Source of the DNA: Clostridiales bacterium UBA4706
GTDB taxonomy: Bacteria > Bacillota > Clostridia > Oscillospirales > Oscillospiraceae
Reading direction: 5' to 3'
Length of the DNA: 23,205 nt
NCBI GenBank assembly: GCA_002404605.1
Contig: DHKA01000088.1
Coordinates: 1 to 23,205 of the forward strand
Under the pieces are notes generated by a model. That model made no database searches. It was not told the origin of the DNA and saw only the letters and a program-made list of their open reading frames with translations. Below are positions 22,096 to 23,205 of the stretch, one piece after another; positions within the stretch are counted from its first letter, which is position 1, and the number at the start of each line of letters is the position of its first letter. The position numbers and the translations under genes are program-made.

Positions 22096-22464
22096 CTAAG
22101 ATTTCAATTCTTCCACAATGATACGATTGCTGCCGAGACCGGTGAAGGCGCTCACGGCCTGTATGACACGAAGCCGTATATCCGGCGACCTTGCGCCGGA
22201 ACAGACGACTACTGCCCCGGAAAACTCCCCTCTGCGGTTTGGCTCCTCGGAGAGCAGCGCGTACACATCTCCCACGCCGTCGATTTTTGAGAGCACCGCA
22301 CAGAGCCGCTTTTCCTCTGTAGTAGATACATCCTCGTCCTTTCCCGCTGAACCGCTGCCGGATGACTTTGGCCAGAGCAGAAGCAGCAGCCCCGCGGCAA
22401 GTAGAAGGATCAGTACGCTTTTCTTTTGTAAAATGGAGCTTAACGCAGATTTTCGCTCACTCAT
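22096..22464 (-). CDS. spoIIIAG: Stage III sporulation protein AG, very short form
   Basis: 122 residues: a membrane segment at about 17-32 (SVLILLLAAGLLLLLW), a short linker, and a ring-building domain in two parts, KRLCAVLSKIDGVGDVYALL and GAVVVCSGARSPDIRLRVIQ, ending in TGLGSNRIIVEEL. Bacillus subtilis SpoIIIAG is about 229 residues and carries a long insertion between these parts. Here only about ten residues (around EEPNRRGEFS) separate them. Start at 22464 (MSERKSALSSILQ) overlaps the spoIIIAF stop by eight bases. A longer reading to 22509 lies within spoIIIAF. Position and motif make the call secure. Confidence 0.88.
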   Translation of the reverse strand: MSERKSALSSILQKKSVLILLLAAGLLLLLWPKSSGSGSAGKDEDVSTTEEKRLCAVLSKIDGVGDVYALLSEEPNRRGEFSGAVVVCSGARSPDIRLRVIQAVSAFTGLGSNRIIVEELKS

Positions 22465-22942
22465 CGGTCCAGTGCTGCCTTTCCGCCGGAATACCCAGCT
22501 CCGCGGCAAGATAAGCGCTCAGGCGGTATCGCTGTTCGGCGGTAACCTCTCCGCGTATCGTAACTTCACAGGGCACCCAGCTCTCATCCCCCCATTTCAC
22601 TTTCACCGAAACCGACAGCTCCGGCATTCCTATGGATCGTGCCTCGTCCAATATGTATGCCGCGGTCTTCTGTTCTATGTATGTTCGCAGCAGCTGATTT
22701 TCTTGCTCCTCCAGATCGTCCGTCAGCTCGGCCACCGTTCGCCGGTAGTCGTCCAGCGCAAGCGAGAACGACGCCTCGTCCGTTCGCAGCACAGGCGAAA
22801 GGAGCGTACACGCAAGGAGAATACCGCACGTAAAGCGCGTCACACGCTTTACGCTCCCCTCCGGCGTGAGCTGGAGCGCCAGCGCGGAGAGAAGCGACGC
22901 CGCGACCAGCGAACGGATCCACGAAAAAAGCCATTCCGTCAT
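22457..22942 (-). CDS. spoIIIAF: Stage III sporulation protein AF
   Basis: 161 residues with two N-terminal membrane segments (about 7-24 and 35-50, the latter FTCGILLACTLLSPVL), a coiled-coil-like stretch (DDYRRTVAELTDDLEEQENQ) and a C-terminal beta-rich domain with VKWGDESWVPCEVTIRG. Part of the mother-cell membrane SpoIIIA complex. It starts 4 bases after the spoIIIAE stop and overlaps spoIIIAG, which supports a single operon. Shorter than the Bacillus protein (about 206). Confidence 0.88.
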   Translation of the reverse strand: MTEWLFSWIRSLVAASLLSALALQLTPEGSVKRVTRFTCGILLACTLLSPVLRTDEASFSLALDDYRRTVAELTDDLEEQENQLLRTYIEQKTAAYILDEARSIGMPELSVSVKVKWGDESWVPCEVTIRGEVTAEQRYRLSAYLAAELGIPAERQHWTDE

Positions 22943-22946
22943 ACGC

Positions 22947-23205
22947 TTACACCACCGTCTGTATCAGAGAATATAGGGAAAGAAAGAGCATCATAGCGCC
23001 CGCACCGTTTATTGCAAGCAGAAGCCCAAATGCCGTGCCGAGATTGGATATAAGCTCCGAAAAGCGCTTGTCCGCAACACACTCGCATACAGCGGCCGTC
23101 AGTTTATAAATGAAGAACCGTACTACGAGCGTTAAAACGGGCGGCAGACAGATGGCTGTGACCGCAAGCAGCCCGAAGATCCCGATCGTTGCCTTGAGCG
23201 TTCCG
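22947..23205 (-). CDS. spoIIIAE: Stage III sporulation protein AE, C-terminal part
   Basis: Only the last 86 codons are in the window; the 5' part continues beyond the edge. The reading frame gives GTLKATIGIFGLLAVTAICL, then PPVLTLVVRFFIYKLTAAVCE, DKRFSELISNLGTAFGLLLAI and a final hydrophobic segment ending LIQTVV. The multi-span hydrophobic pattern, with the cytoplasmic stretch containing DKRFSELISNLG, fits SpoIIIAE, the large multi-spanning membrane protein of the SpoIIIA complex. Order with AF, AG and AH confirms it. Confidence 0.88.
   Translation of the reverse strand, partial: GTLKATIGIFGLLAVTAICLPPVLTLVVRFFIYKLTAAVCECVADKRFSELISNLGTAFGLLLAINGAGAMMLFLSLYSLIQTVV

Overview
The window looks like the chromosome of an endospore-forming, fairly GC-rich Clostridia member, probably Oscillospiraceae-like. 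It carries the spoIIA operon with sigma-F, a LytM/site-2-protease pair like SpoIVFA/SpoIVFB, the 3' part of the spoIIIA operon and an alpha/beta-type spore DNA-binding protein. Purine salvage is under a guanine riboswitch. Genus-level placement is an inference from gene content and base composition only.

Layout. Positions 1-2922 hold a tRNA-Gly(CCC) cut by the window edge, then a LytM (M23) membrane protein overlapping an M50 protease gene. These run convergently into sigF-spoIIAB-spoIIAA on the minus strand. Positions 3017-6193 hold a lipoprotein with a secreted beta-propeller fold, divergent from a CofE-like (F420-0:glutamate ligase family) gene. Positions 6249-12870 are a purine block: xpt, then a guanine-class riboswitch leading a BMP-family nucleoside ABC transporter (binding lipoprotein, double ATPase, two permeases) and a HAD phosphatase.

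Positions 12891-19448 form the most unusual part. A minus-strand operon encodes a 15-cysteine DUF5714-like protein, an SsuA/TauA-type binding lipoprotein, its ATPase and permease, and a COG0523 (CobW-like) GTPase with an altered metal motif. Behind it stand a uroporphyrinogen-decarboxylase/MtaA-family protein with a C-terminal thioredoxin-like domain and a divergent PadR regulator with a Cys-rich N-terminus. I read this as one candidate module for uptake and processing of a methylated, thiol, metal or corrinoid-related compound. The substrate is unknown and no corrinoid protein is present in the window.

Positions 19484-23205 hold the spore protein gene with a sigma-G-like promoter, then a small regulated locus. 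In that locus a XRE repressor gene diverges from a CFI-box-like Cys-rich protein and a repeat protein, with a 23-bp inverted-repeat region inside a near-consensus promoter. The window ends in spoIIIAH, a very short spoIIIAG, spoIIIAF and partial spoIIIAE. No CRISPR array, insertion sequence, integrase, phage gene or rRNA was seen.
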